This document shows positions 9,201 through 17,450 of a stretch of DNA of 64,000 nucleotides, in pieces. The DNA comes from Nannocystis sp. RBIL2. GTDB lineage: Bacteria > Myxococcota_A > Polyangia > Nannocystales > Nannocystaceae. The stretch spans positions 496,001-560,000 of the forward strand of contig NZ_JAPNJW010000001.1 of the NCBI RefSeq assembly GCF_026626745.1, in the 5' to 3' direction. The position numbers and the translations under genes were made by a program. The notes beneath the pieces were generated by a model. That model searched no databases and was not told the DNA's origin. It saw only the letters and a program-made list of their open reading frames with translations. Positions within the stretch are counted from its first letter, which is position 1. Each line of letters begins with the position of its first letter.

Positions 9201-10122
9201 TCAGCTTGCGCTCGAACACCTCGACCAGAGTGCGGCCGGCGTGGCGCGACTCGCCGCCGAGGCACTCCCACAGCACCTCGCCCACGGCGTACCAGTCGGC
9301 GGCCGGTCCGGCGTCGTCGGAGCGGATGACCTGCTCGGGCGCCATGTAGAGCGGCGTGCCGAGCAGCGGCGCGTTCTCGCCGAGGCTGTCGAACGAGGCG
9401 ACCCGGGTCTCGCGCACCAGCCCGAGGTCGAGCACCACGACGCGGCCGGTCGGGGTGATCATCACGTTCGACGGCTTGATGTCGCGGTGGACCAGGCCGT
9501 GGCGGTGCACGCACGACAGGCCGCACGCGAGGCCGACCAGGCCGTCCTGCAATCGTCGCAGGCCGGCCTCGTCGAGCCCGGCGTCGTCCGCCAGCTCGTC
9601 GCGGATCGCGGTCACGAAGTGGGCCCCGCGCAGCAGCTCCATCGTGAAGAACGCCAGGCCCGGGCCGCCCTGCTCGTCGACGTGGACGAGGTCGTAGAGT
9701 GCGACGATATTCGGGTGGACCACCGCCGACAGCGAGCGGAACTCGCGCTTGAAGCGATACAGCCGCTCCGGGCTGGTGCCGCGAATGATCTTCAGCGCCA
9801 CGGTGGTGCCGTCGGGCGCGCGCGCCTCGAACACCTGGCCCATGCCGCCCATCCCGAGCGGCCGCACGAGCTCGTGGCGGCCGATGTTCATCGGCATCGC
9901 GCGCGCGTCGAACACGCTCGACGAGTCCTGTGACGACGTCGAGTCGAGGTGCTGGGGCAGCCGGGCCCGGCCGGTCGTGGTACCGCCGGTCATGCCCGCG
10001 CTGGGGCCGTCGACGGTGTCGGAGTCGACCGTGACCGCGACGTCGAAGCCCCCGCGGCCCGCCACGCCGCCGGCGACCTCGCCCGCCTTGGGCCCGGGCG
10101 ATCCGCCGCCGTGGACTGCCAT
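6217..10122 (-). CDS. Ser/Thr protein kinase with AAA ATPase and TPR-like region
   Basis: 1301 residues. An 80-residue low-complexity N terminus precedes a kinase domain with Gly loop GMGGMGQV (90-97), Lys111, HRDIKPSN (His212-Arg-Asp214) and MAPEQ. The metal-binding motif reads Asp-Leu-Gly instead of DFG, a conservative change. A P-loop ATPase module follows (GPSGFGKT, 392-399; Walker B LALDDLQWAD), then a long Ala/Leu-rich helical region typical of TPR or MalT-like repeats. Such kinase-ATPase-TPR proteins are abundant in myxobacteria as cytoplasmic signalling scaffolds. It is the first gene of the unit with the ADC/FAD fusion and the lactone-oxidase-like enzyme, which suggests it controls or senses that pathway. 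The ATG at 10122 has no strong ribosome site, so the start is less certain. Confidence 0.9.
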   Translation of the reverse strand: MAVHGGGSPGPKAGEVAGGVAGRGGFDVAVTVDSDTVDGPSAGMTGGTTTGRARLPQHLDSTSSQDSSSVFDARAMPMNIGRHELVRPLGMGGMGQVFEARAPDGTTVALKIIRGTSPERLYRFKREFRSLSAVVHPNIVALYDLVHVDEQGGPGLAFFTMELLRGAHFVTAIRDELADDAGLDEAGLRRLQDGLVGLACGLSCVHRHGLVHRDIKPSNVMITPTGRVVVLDLGLVRETRVASFDSLGENAPLLGTPLYMAPEQVIRSDDAGPAADWYAVGEVLWECLGGESRHAGRTLVEVFERKLMEPPEPPSRRRPGVPPHLDQLCVDLLAREPQARPSAGDVLVRLGRSDLVAIELTVQGLLGREHEVRLLRAQLVQTGRAGAVFVSGPSGFGKTTLVEHVLDVVRREDSVVAFSGSCSERESIPFKALDSAIDALSLYLRNTDADATAIARPDDLAALARLFPILRTVPAIRAIDDSRLDGLDPIEIRRRAADSLAEVLTRIAARRPVVLALDDLQWADLDSVLLLESVLLRKHPPPVTLLGSHREGTEATRAPLAHLWKSFEAADHIGLRRVLVGPLSGEQSVALAARLLGGPVDDPVALRVAREAGGSPFFIGELVRHALAHGSLDDAGLSLDNLLRAHLQRLPLSAKRLVEVLAVAGGRLPRELAVDIVAAAAGPVDRGTLARLRAEHLIRIADASQDDVLETYHDRVREAAAQEAAESHGSELAAIHLAIGEALLRTGTADAATLAHHFRAANDGERATQFTLAAALEAARAMAFDQAAELFRAALSIGGIDAATATHTRAHLASALANAGRLHAAARVYTDAAHADDTQASEAQRSEWLRLATAHFLSTGHHDEGRAVLEELLPRVGLSLPRGTAATIVALLGQRALLATRKLVLPPRGGPRLSERDAQRLDVCWTATRGLLYSDGITSALFHARHLRLALASGDPLRAARAIGYEAYLRALMEGGDADAAATAIFDSLEASADIQASPYVLGMLAQYRAGAHQMLCRFEPALVSYERGVAILRDQCTGVMDEIAQMDAHRMMVLLYLGRIGELGDVAFRLLRECAERPNPYVEGFARGVLGNHVYLAQDQVDAAHEQLELYRRHAPKRFEAHFFNCASKQTELLRYRGEVEAAWQQNQVDSAIVEKFPFFRVPFVKAEFYRSRAANALALAARSRDPAPLLKIARAAAKQSFRVPLPMSDAYGHLTLASAAALEGGHDVAVSELRRTVAIFERLAMASDLAACRRRLAVLLGGDEGRAQQQLADDWMAEQHILRPDRFTDMIAPGFDRQP

Positions 10123-10583
10123 GCGGCCCCATGCCTACCCCAAGGCCCCAGGCCCCGTCAACGGGCGCGCCGGGGCAAATTGCCGCCGAGGCGGACGAAC
10201 GCAGGCGTCTGCCGTCATGCCGGTTGCGATCGTCGCCCGCGTCGCGTCGCGTCGCCCTGCGACTCGGGGCCAAGACCCGGCCGCCGCAGCGACGGGCGAA
10301 CTCGACGACGCGCCCGCGGCGAGCGGCGCTCGATCGTGCGCGCGCCGCGGGGCAGAAGGCCCGCGCGCGTGGTCCGGGCGAATCATCACAGTGCGGACCG
10401 CCCCCACCATCATTGCGCTGCTGCAATTCGCCCGGCGCTCGCCACCGTCGAATTATGCGGTGGTACGCTTGACGACCGGATGCACCCATGATAAATCGTC
10501 CACATGTTCCCTCGTCGCAGCGACCGGACCCGGAGTCCTCGATCCGTCAGCGGATTCGGGCGCTCCAGTTCGCCGTCACGCTA

Positions 10584-10609
10584 GCGTGAGCGCCGCCCGG
10601 CGCTCACGC
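10584..10609. repeat. Perfect hairpin, 11-bp stem
   Basis: GCGTGAGCGCC (10584-10594) and its exact reverse complement (10599-10609) flank a GCCC loop. No T tract follows. Confidence 0.75.
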
Positions 10610-10656
10610 GTCAGCGGCTCGAAAGGCGGCACAGGGCTCCTCCGCGGGCGTTTCGC

Positions 10657-10708
10657 GGGCCTTTTCCCCTCGCTCTTGCGTTCGCGCGCGAGTGAGCGGA
10701 AAGGGCCC
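10657..10708. repeat. Long imperfect inverted repeat, 19-nt arms
   Basis: Arm 10657-10675 pairs with 10690-10708 at 16 of 19 positions, around a 14-nt GC-rich loop. The pairing keeps the GGGCC/GGCCC base and the central A/T run. Confidence 0.7.
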
Positions 10709-10734
10709 CCGCGAACTCCCGTGCGACGCCGACA

Positions 10735-10759
10735 CACCTGCGATTGGCAATCGCAGGTG
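10735..10759. repeat. Perfect hairpin, 11-bp stem, 3-nt loop
   Basis: CACCTGCGATT and AATCGCAGGTG pair completely across a GGC loop, ending 31 nt before the first tRNA. It could be the end of a transcript, a processing signal or a protein site; no T tract follows. Confidence 0.78.
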
Positions 10760-10790
10760 CGCCGGGGTCATTCGGGGCTCGTGCGCATAT

Positions 10791-10877
10791 GGAAGGATGG
10801 CCGAGAGGCAAGGCTCCGGGGTGCTAACCCGTGGACGGGCCTGAAAACCCGCGCGCGTTCGATCCGCGCTCCTTCCG
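10791..10877 (+). tRNA. tRNA-Ser (anticodon GCT)
   Basis: A class II tRNA of 87 nt. The acceptor GGAAGGA pairs with TCCTTCC (10870-10876), with G10877 as discriminator. The anticodon loop GTGCTAA gives GCT. There is a long serine-type variable arm, and the T loop is TTCGATC. No CCA is encoded. First of three serine tRNAs in the same direction. Confidence 0.93.
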
Positions 10878-10916
10878 TCGCTCCTCGCCACGAGCCGCTA
10901 TTTACATTGTCCATTC

Positions 10917-11000
10917 GGAGCGGTCGTCCAGCGGCCTAGGACACCAGCTTGGAAAGCTGGCGGGCGCAAGCCTGCGGGGGTTCGAATCCCTCCCGCTCCG
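10917..11000 (+). tRNA. tRNA-Ser (anticodon GGA)
   Basis: The acceptor GGAGCGG pairs with CCGCTCC (10993-10999). The anticodon stem CCAGC/GCTGG encloses TTGGAAA, giving anticodon GGA. The variable arm is serine-type and the T loop is TTCGAAT. No CCA is encoded. It starts 39 nt after the previous tRNA. Confidence 0.94.
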
Positions 11001-11006
11001 CGCATT

Positions 11007-11090
11007 GGGAGAGCGGCCATTTGGTTTGGCAAACGGTCCCGAAAACCGTCGCGGGTAACACCGTAGCAGGTTCGATTCCTGTCTCTTCCG
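11007..11090 (+). tRNA. tRNA-Ser (anticodon CGA)
   Basis: The acceptor GGGAGAG pairs with CTCTTCC (11083-11089) with one G-T wobble. The anticodon stem ACGGT/ACCGT encloses CCCGAAA, giving CGA. The T arm is GCAGG-TTCGATT-CCTGT. It lies only 6 nt after tRNA-Ser(GGA), so the two must share a primary transcript. Confidence 0.92.
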
Positions 11091-11275
11091 TGATTGTCAG
11101 CACCACCGCGGCGCGGCCGCGGTATCGCGCCGTCCTGCGCCTGGCGGCGCCATTATTCGAGCGGCGGCGGGCGCGGCCGATTCGATGGCGCCTCGTCGCC
11201 CCGCCCTCGCCGAAAAATCGGCGTGAGCGGGATCGCCGGCGGGCCGCGCGCCGCCGATCGGCTCCGCCGGTGTGA

Positions 11276-12250
11276 TCACTGGCTCGCCTCGAACAGCTGC
11301 TGCACGAACGCCGGCGGCTCCGGCTCTGTCTTCCAGTCGACCTGCTTGCGTCCGCGCGTCCAGTCCCAGCGGTACAACCACGACACCCCCGAGTTGCCGG
11401 TGAAGCGGTCCGCTTCGCGGTAGGCCGGGTCGGTCAGCGCCTCGTCGAGGGTGATGAAGCGATAGCCGCGGCGTTTGTAGATGGCGACCACGTCGTCGAA
11501 GTAGGCCGCGTTGAGCTCGTTGGCGTGCAGCAGCAGCACGTGGCGGATCGGCCGGCCGAACAGCGCCTCGGTCGCGCGCTCGTGGAACGTCAGCGCCGCC
11601 TCCATCGAGGCCACGAACGCCTCGCCCACGCGGCGCATCGTCTCCTCGTCGCCGCGCGAATTCGCGTCGGTGTAGACGAAGTTGTAAAGCCAGTCCGAGT
11701 TGTCGACCGTCACCGGCGCGACCGTGTAGCCGCGCCCCGCGAGGAAGCGGTCGACTTCCGCGCGCACCTCCAGCGACGTGCCGGTGTGCAAGTACGGGTG
11801 GCGGAACCACCGCAGCCCCAGCCCCAGCTTCGCGTTGAGCGCCTGGACGTCGGGCTCGCCGCGGACGATGTCCTCCTCGTACGCCGCCACCGGCGTCGCG
11901 TGCAGCGACGGGTGCGAGAACGTGTGGTTGCCGAGCTCCAGCCCTGCCTCGGTCCACAGCCCCAAGATCTTCAGGCGCTCCGCCTTCGCCGGCCCGTCCA
12001 TCAGCTTGGCCGCGTTGACGAACCCGACCACCGGCACCGCGCCGTCGCGGATGTGCCCGAGCAGCGCGCGCGTCATCGCCTCCGTGCGCGCGGGCTCGAG
12101 GTCGCGGCCGCCCACGATCAGGTCGTCGAACGTCACCGCCACCGCGCGCGTGTCCGCCGGCGCGCTCGTGGGCGCCGCCACCGGCGCCTGCTTCGGCGTG
12201 CATGCGATCACGAGGGTGAGCAGGGCTGCGACACGGGCTCCGGCAAACAC
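11276..12250 (-). CDS. Polysaccharide deacetylase family lipoprotein
   Basis: 324 residues from a GTG start at 12250, chosen because it gives a proper lipoprotein signal with Val-Ile-Ala-Cys at Cys17. The NodB-type carbohydrate esterase motifs are present: TFDDL (metal Asp pair), HTFSHPSLH (the His-x3-His metal site) and FRHPYLH (Arg-x-Pro). Near the C terminus HVLLLHANELNAAY supplies a Leu-x-His motif. It should act on N- or O-acetylated polysaccharide in the envelope. The C-terminal RWDWTRGRKQ segment is typical of periplasmic members. The gene converges on the tRNA cluster, with 185 nt between. Confidence 0.87.
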   Translation of the reverse strand: MFAGARVAALLTLVIACTPKQAPVAAPTSAPADTRAVAVTFDDLIVGGRDLEPARTEAMTRALLGHIRDGAVPVVGFVNAAKLMDGPAKAERLKILGLWTEAGLELGNHTFSHPSLHATPVAAYEEDIVRGEPDVQALNAKLGLGLRWFRHPYLHTGTSLEVRAEVDRFLAGRGYTVAPVTVDNSDWLYNFVYTDANSRGDEETMRRVGEAFVASMEAALTFHERATEALFGRPIRHVLLLHANELNAAYFDDVVAIYKRRGYRFITLDEALTDPAYREADRFTGNSGVSWLYRWDWTRGRKQVDWKTEPEPPAFVQQLFEASQ

Positions 12251-12340
12251 CGCGCGACCATACCAGGCCGTGTCCTCGCCGGTGAGACGCCGTGCACGTC
12301 GCCCGCGTGCGGTCCGTGGCATCGGCGATAAGAACAGCTC

Positions 12341-13384
12341 ATGCACCTTCGTCTCGCCTCGCTCGTCCTGTCGCTCTCGTCGCTCGTGTGCGCCTGCGTG
12401 GGCGACCACGACGGCGGCGGAGCCAGCGCGAGCGCCACCGTCGGGATCACCACCGTCATGCACGGGACCGGCGACGGCACCTTGCAAGATCTGCTGACGA
12501 CCGGCACCGGCGACGGCACCACCGACGACGGCGTCGGCGGCGGCACCGAGGCGGTCAAGCTCGACCTCGGCGTCTCTGCCGACTTCGGCCCGCTGGTCGA
12601 GGCCGGCTGCGAGTCCATCGACGTCCTGTTCGTCGTCGACATCTCGGCCTCGATGAACGAGGAGAAGGCCAACCTCGACGCCAACTTCCCCTCCTTCGTC
12701 AGCGTCCTCGACGCCTACGTCGGCGACCCCGGCAACCAGGCGATGGGCTACCGCCTCGGCGTCACCAACTCCTCGATCGTCGCCAACAAGGCCGGCAAGT
12801 CGACCATGGGCCTCGACGGCGCCCTGTTCGACGGCGAAAACCTGTTCGACGACGACTGCGAGATGGGCGGCGAGCTGTGGATCGACGGCCCCGCCCCCGC
12901 GGTCGCCTCGACCTTCAGCTGCCTCGCGGCCGACCCGAGGTCGAGTTGCAACCTCTGCACCGACCTCGGGCGCGAGCGGCCGCTCGACGCGATCGAGATG
13001 TTCTTGGCCAAGGCGGGCCCCGGCGGCGTCAACGACGGCTTCTATCGCGGCGACGCCTCGCTGCTGGTGATCGTCCTGTTGACCGACGAGGACGACGACG
13101 TCGGCAACACCACCACCACCCCGGCCGGCACCAAGGCCGCGCTCGACAAGTTCACCGGCGGCGACCAGCGCTACGTCGTCGTCACCATCGCCGGGCCCAG
13201 GGACGTCGCCTGCGACTCGACCTTCGGCAGCGCCGACCCCGCCCCGACCCTGCACGCCTTCACCTCGATGGTCCCGAACGGGATGCTCGGCGACATCTGC
13301 CAGGGCGACCTGGCCCAGGCCCTCGACCAGGCGCTCGCGCTGATCCAGCTGTCGTGCGACACCCTCCCGCCGCCGGTCGGCTGA
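12341..13384 (+). CDS. vWA-like lipoprotein
   Basis: 347 residues. The signal peptide ends around Leu-Val-Cys-Ala-Cys (lipid Cys17 or Cys19). After a Gly/Thr/Asp linker comes DVLFVVDISASM, a MIDAS-type Asp-x-Ser-x-Ser motif as in von Willebrand A domains, followed by YRLGVTNSS and LLVIVLLTDEDDDV, the usual later strands. Cysteine pairs (CEMGG, CNLC, CDSTF, GDIC) suggest disulfides. It probably binds ligand or matrix at the cell surface. A second relative of this kind lies at 33922-35694 on the other strand. It is divergent from the deacetylase gene, sharing a 90-nt gap. Confidence 0.75.
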   Translation: MHLRLASLVLSLSSLVCACVGDHDGGGASASATVGITTVMHGTGDGTLQDLLTTGTGDGTTDDGVGGGTEAVKLDLGVSADFGPLVEAGCESIDVLFVVDISASMNEEKANLDANFPSFVSVLDAYVGDPGNQAMGYRLGVTNSSIVANKAGKSTMGLDGALFDGENLFDDDCEMGGELWIDGPAPAVASTFSCLAADPRSSCNLCTDLGRERPLDAIEMFLAKAGPGGVNDGFYRGDASLLVIVLLTDEDDDVGNTTTTPAGTKAALDKFTGGDQRYVVVTIAGPRDVACDSTFGSADPAPTLHAFTSMVPNGMLGDICQGDLAQALDQALALIQLSCDTLPPPVG

Positions 13385-13723
13385 CCGAACACCTCCACGC
13401 TCGCGCATGAAGCGAGGCATCACAGAACATGTCCTCGAGGGCATGTCCCATGAGACATTCTCCAAGGCACCCGCTCACCGCGTCGCCGACCCGATTCGGT
13501 CCGCTCGATGGATCGGGCGCGTCGGCCGCTCCGCTGTAGCGCTGCCGACCTCGCCGCGAGGACGCCTGCCCGCGCGGACGATCGCTCCTCGCGCGTCCCC
13601 TCGACGACTGCCTCATGGCTCGCGGGACAGCGTTCGCGCTGCGCCTCTCACTCGCACGCACGGGCACCCCGACCCCCTCTGCGGGCGCTGTGCGGGCGGG
13701 ACCCGTCCGGTAACACCGACAGG
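13385..13723. other. Gene-free 339 bp holding array B
   Basis: Apart from the 14-nt repeat array at 13425-13463, no gene or RNA structure was recognised here. The start of the next lipoprotein gene is at 13724. Confidence 0.55.
13425..13463. repeat. 14-nt palindrome array, 3 units (array B)
   Basis: Cores CATG 13428, CATG 13442 and CATT 13456. The array begins about 40 nt after the stop of the vWA-like lipoprotein gene. Confidence 0.85.
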
Positions 13724-15151
13724 ATGCGACTGCCAAGCGCCCCGCGTAGTCGTGCGATCTTGACCTTCTCCCTGCTCCTCCCCGCCTGCAGCGACAGCGG
13801 CGGCGGCCCCCTCGATCCCTCGGCGACCGACGCCTCGACCACCGCCGGCGACGCCACCACCGCTCCGGGCACCACCGCTCCGGGCACCACCGCCGAGCCC
13901 ACCACCGCCGTACCGACCACCGACGGCACGACCTCGACCTCGACCTCGACCTCGACCTCGACCACCGATCCGGGCACCACCACCGGACCTGCGTGTCCGG
14001 CCGGTGACGAGGGCTGTCCGTGTGACGGCGGCGCCTGCGGTGACGGCCTCGTGTGCGAGGACGAGGTGTGCGTCCCGCTCGCGGCCAGCTGCGGCGACGG
14101 CAAGGTCGACCCCGGCGAGGCCTGCGACGACGGCAACACCATCGACACCGACGCCTGCACGGCCGTGTGCGCCGACGCCATCTGCGGCGACGGCATCGTC
14201 CAGGAGGGCGTCGAGGCCTGCGACGACGGCAACGGCGACGACGGCGACGACTGCAGCTCGATGTGCGCGCTCGCCAGCTGCGGCGACGGCGTGCTGCAGG
14301 ACGGCGAGGCCTGCGACGACGGCAACGACGACGACACCGACGACTGCCTCGCCACCTGCATGGCCGCCACCTGCGGCGACGGGGCCGTGCACGCCGGCGT
14401 CGAGGACTGCGACGACGGCAACGCCGACGACACCGACGAGTGCCCCTCGACCTGCCTCGCCGCCGAGTGTGGCGACGGCTTCGTCCAGGCCGGCGTCGAG
14501 GCCTGCGACGACGGCAACGACGTCGACACCGACGCTTGCCTCCCGACCTGCGTCGCCGCCAGCTGCGGCGACGGCGTCGTCCAGGCCGGCGTCGAGGAGT
14601 GCGACGACGACAACGACGTGAACACCGACGCCTGCGCCGCCTGCAAGACCGCCGAGTGCGGCGACGGCTTCGTCCAGGCCGGCGCCGAGCAGTGCGACGA
14701 CGGCAACGTCGTCGGCGGCGACGGCTGCGAGGCCGACTGCACCCTCGCGTGCGGCAACGACTGCTGGGGCGAGGCCGGCTGCATGACCGCCGGCGGCCGC
14801 TGCATCCGCTTCACCTGCACCCCCGGCAACGCCTCCGCTACCGCCTGCGACAGCTGCTTCGGCTGGCAGCCGATCAGCTACGACGAGTGGATGAACCAGG
14901 GCTACTGCAGCGACGTGACCACCAAGTACCGCCAGGTCCACAACACCGAGACCCGCTGCGGCCAGGCCCCGATGTGCTGCAGCGACCCTGCCTCCTGCGG
15001 CGGCGGCGACAACGCCTGGCACTTCCACGACGGCGTCAACAACCGCTACGTCGGCCCGTGCCTCGGCTGCGCCAACGACATGAACTGCACCTTCTGGAAC
15101 GGGGTCGACGACGGCAGCTACACCCGCATCACCGCCTGCGAGAAGATGTGA
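13724..15151 (+). CDS. Cys-rich repeat (DUF4215) lipoprotein
   Basis: 475 residues. The lipobox is Leu-Pro-Ala-Cys (Cys22). Then comes a Thr-rich linker with a Thr-Ser dipeptide run, and seven tandem copies (roughly residues 120-345) of the myxobacterial disulfide repeat, pattern CGDGxxxxGxExCDDGNxxxxDxCxxxC. Copy six reads CDDDN instead of CDDGN. The C-terminal 130 residues form a separate domain with about fourteen cysteines ([35 protein letters not shown]). Such repeats form rigid extracellular stalks. The ligand is unknown. Its stop codon is followed after one base by array C. Confidence 0.85.
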   Translation: MRLPSAPRSRAILTFSLLLPACSDSGGGPLDPSATDASTTAGDATTAPGTTAPGTTAEPTTAVPTTDGTTSTSTSTSTSTTDPGTTTGPACPAGDEGCPCDGGACGDGLVCEDEVCVPLAASCGDGKVDPGEACDDGNTIDTDACTAVCADAICGDGIVQEGVEACDDGNGDDGDDCSSMCALASCGDGVLQDGEACDDGNDDDTDDCLATCMAATCGDGAVHAGVEDCDDGNADDTDECPSTCLAAECGDGFVQAGVEACDDGNDVDTDACLPTCVAASCGDGVVQAGVEECDDDNDVNTDACAACKTAECGDGFVQAGAEQCDDGNVVGGDGCEADCTLACGNDCWGEAGCMTAGGRCIRFTCTPGNASATACDSCFGWQPISYDEWMNQGYCSDVTTKYRQVHNTETRCGQAPMCCSDPASCGGGDNAWHFHDGVNNRYVGPCLGCANDMNCTFWNGVDDGSYTRITACEKM

Positions 15152-15665
15152 ACGACACGTCCTCGGGGACATGCTCGCCAGGGCATGTTCCTTCGGACAT
15201 GCTCGATCGAGCATGCTCTCCGGGACATTCGCGCCCGGCTGCACGCCCTGGCGCGGGCGGTGAAGTCGCTGGCCGGCACCCGGCATTCACCCGGTCGCAG
15301 ATCGGCCGTATACCCGGCAAATCACCTATCACGTCACCCGAGCTTGTCCTCGCCCGCGCGACGGCCGCGACCGCCGCCCAGGAGATCGCGGCAGCGCCCC
15401 GATGCCCTGGAGAGCCCCGCCCAGGCCGCCGGGCCGCGCGCGAGGATGCCCTTCGGGACACGATCGCCGCGACCGGGTCCAAGAGACAGCCCTGCGCGCG
15501 GCCCCGTCGCGCGCTCGCGGCCGCGCAGCGGGGTTGTCCTCGCTCGCACCTGCGCACACTGGTGGTTTCCTCGGACCCATACACGAGAGGTTCCACTCAA
15601 ACTCGATCGCGAGAAACCACGGGGCCGGCGCTGCCGGATCGCCCGTCCTTCCGCACAATCGCCGC
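15152..15665. other. Gene-free 514 bp holding array C and one degenerate pair
   Basis: The left sixth is array C. A weaker pair with the same 14-nt phase lies at 15445 (GATG) and 15459 (CACG). The remainder shows no recognisable gene; it must hold the promoter of the following lipoprotein gene. Confidence 0.55.
15153..15233. repeat. 14-nt palindrome array, 6 units (array C)
   Basis: Cores at 15156 (CACG), 15170, 15184, 15198, 15212 (all CATG) and 15226 (CATT), each exactly 14 nt apart. The spacers differ between units while the cores are kept, which argues for selection on structure rather than fresh duplication. Confidence 0.92.
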
Positions 15666-17150
15666 ATGACTTCGACGTACAAGCGGTGGCTCGCGCTTTC
15701 GGTGGCGGCGGGGCTGGCGGGCTGCGGTGACTCCGGCAACGCCACGGCCAGCGACTCCGGGACGATGACTCAGGGCACGGTCGACCCGACCGCCAACCCG
15801 ACCGGCACCACGCCGACGACCGGCGGCACCGCGACCGACAGCGACAGCGGCGGGTCGATGTCGAACGGCATGACGATGTCGACCACCGTCGGGCCGACGA
15901 CGACCACGATCGGGCCGACGACCTCGACCACCACGGACTCGACGACCGCGAGCACCGACACGACCACGACCAGCACCGCGACCACCGACACGACCACCGG
16001 GCCGGGCACCGACAGCACCGGCATGACCACCGGCGGCGTGTGCCGGCCGGGCGACACCGGCGGCATGGGCATGGCGGAGAAGAGCTACATCTTCATCCCC
16101 AGCCAGGACACCGACGACGTCGCCAAGGTCAACACCCAGACCCTCGTCGAGGAGGCGCGCTACAAGATCGGCCCCGGGGGCGAGAGCGCCTCGCGCACGG
16201 CCGTCAGCGCCGACGGCCGCTACGTCGTCGTCAACAACCGCCAGACCGGGCGCAGCACCATGCTCGCCGCCAACGTCGAGGACTGCGTCGACACCAACGC
16301 CAACGGCGTGATCGACACCTCGCAGAACGCGGGCGACGTGCGCCCGTGGGGCCAGGACGAGTGCATCCTGTGGCAGATCCAGTGGCCTTACGGCGGCGCC
16401 TGGGACGACGGCCCGCGCGGCGTGACCTGGACGCCCGGCACCTGGGATCCGGTCCAGTGCAAGTACGTCGACCCCAAGGTGTGGATCGGCTACATGGCCC
16501 AGGATCAGAGCAGCGTCCACCTCGTGCGCGTCGGGGTCGACGGCACCGTGGAGGAGACGATCGTCGTGCCCGGCTGGAACGGCAGCGGCTTCGCGCCCTA
16601 CGGCGCCGCGCTCGACCCTGACTTCAAGCCGTGGTTCTCGTCGCTCCGCGGCGAGTTCGTGCGCGTCAACACCGACCAGAACCCGATCACCGTCGACCGC
16701 TTCACCCCGCCCGGCAACGTGCAGTCGTACGGCTTCACCGTCGACCCCGACGGTCACCCGTGGTTCGGCGGCAACTGCGGTCCCATCACCCGCTTCGACC
16801 CCGACACGCAGACGTACACCGCGATCCCCGGGACCGAGGCCGGCTGCTGGCGCGGCGTCACTGCCGACAAGAACTTCACGTGGGTCGCCAACAACTCGCC
16901 GTGCGCCCTGGCCCAGGTCGACCGCATGACCAACACCCTGGTGGCCCAGCACAACACCAACCCGTGCTCGGTCGCGATCGGCCTCAGCGTCGACATCGAG
17001 GACTTCGTGTGGCTGGTCGACCAGAGCGGCTGGGCGTGGAAGATCGACCCCGACAACGTGCCGGCGATGCAGCAGGTCATGGTGCCCGGCAGCCACTACG
17101 TTTATTCCGACATGACGGGCGGCCAGCTGAAGAGCATCCTCCCGCAGTGA
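15666..17150 (+). CDS. Beta-propeller lipoprotein, virginiamycin-B-lyase-like
   Basis: 494 residues. The signal ends Leu-Ala-Gly-Cys (Cys20), followed by about 110 residues of Thr/Gly/Ser/Asp linker. The rest consists of repeated blades such as YIFIPSQDTDDVAKVNTQT, SYGFTVDPDGHPWFGG, ITRFDPDTQTYTAIPG and GLSVDIEDFVWLVDQSG, the pattern of Vgb-type and NHL-like propellers. The fold is clear, but catalysis as a streptogramin lyase is not supported, because secreted myxobacterial relatives are mostly of unknown function. The ATG at 15666 is fixed by the lipoprotein signal; longer in-frame starts only add Arg-rich sequence. Confidence 0.82.
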   Translation: MTSTYKRWLALSVAAGLAGCGDSGNATASDSGTMTQGTVDPTANPTGTTPTTGGTATDSDSGGSMSNGMTMSTTVGPTTTTIGPTTSTTTDSTTASTDTTTTSTATTDTTTGPGTDSTGMTTGGVCRPGDTGGMGMAEKSYIFIPSQDTDDVAKVNTQTLVEEARYKIGPGGESASRTAVSADGRYVVVNNRQTGRSTMLAANVEDCVDTNANGVIDTSQNAGDVRPWGQDECILWQIQWPYGGAWDDGPRGVTWTPGTWDPVQCKYVDPKVWIGYMAQDQSSVHLVRVGVDGTVEETIVVPGWNGSGFAPYGAALDPDFKPWFSSLRGEFVRVNTDQNPITVDRFTPPGNVQSYGFTVDPDGHPWFGGNCGPITRFDPDTQTYTAIPGTEAGCWRGVTADKNFTWVANNSPCALAQVDRMTNTLVAQHNTNPCSVAIGLSVDIEDFVWLVDQSGWAWKIDPDNVPAMQQVMVPGSHYVYSDMTGGQLKSILPQ

Positions 17151-17450
17151 GTGCCGCCGGGCGCGAGCGCGCCTGACTTCGACCGCGACGACGCGTCGTC
17201 ACGATCGACCTCCGCTCCTGGAGTTTCGGCGCCGCGATGATTCGCCGGCGCCGCCGTCGTCTCGCCACGCCACCCCGATCGCTAGCGACAGCACAGCGGC
17301 CCGTCGATGCCGCGCCGGCGACGCGGCCGACGAGACCTCACGCGCAGTCGGCGAACCGCAGCGACTCGCTTCGAGCCTCGTCCAGCGCCGCAGCAGCCGA
17401 GGCCGCCCGCGCCGCCGTCTCGAGGGCGCGGAAGCGAGCCCCACGAGCGC
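17151..17450. other. Gene-free 300 bp
   Basis: No gene, repeat array or RNA structure was recognised between the propeller lipoprotein and the hybrid kinase. In-frame starts at 17307 would extend the kinase N terminus by 48 Arg/Pro-rich residues and look spurious. Confidence 0.5.

Larger units (their letters stand above)
10123..10790. other. Gene-free 668 bp between kinase and tRNA cluster
   Basis: No open frame here has a credible start or family. The right half is dense in inverted repeats (10584-10609, 10657-10708 and 10735-10759, listed separately). Promoters for the leftward kinase and the rightward tRNAs must lie here, but no clear -35/-10 pair could be named with confidence. Confidence 0.6.

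Noticed and set aside
6097..9933. Very long open frame (1278 codons) on the + strand
   Set aside because: It mirrors the leftward kinase gene; the translation is Arg/Gln/Ala-rich without any domain, as expected for the antisense of GC-rich coding DNA.
10735..11090. Integrated element at the tRNA locus
   Set aside because: No integrase, no repeated tRNA 3' end and no change in composition next to the cluster.
13613..15286. 557-codon open frame opposite the Cys-repeat lipoprotein
   Set aside because: Antisense of tandem repeats yields an Ala/Val/Gly repeat protein with no start signal or family.
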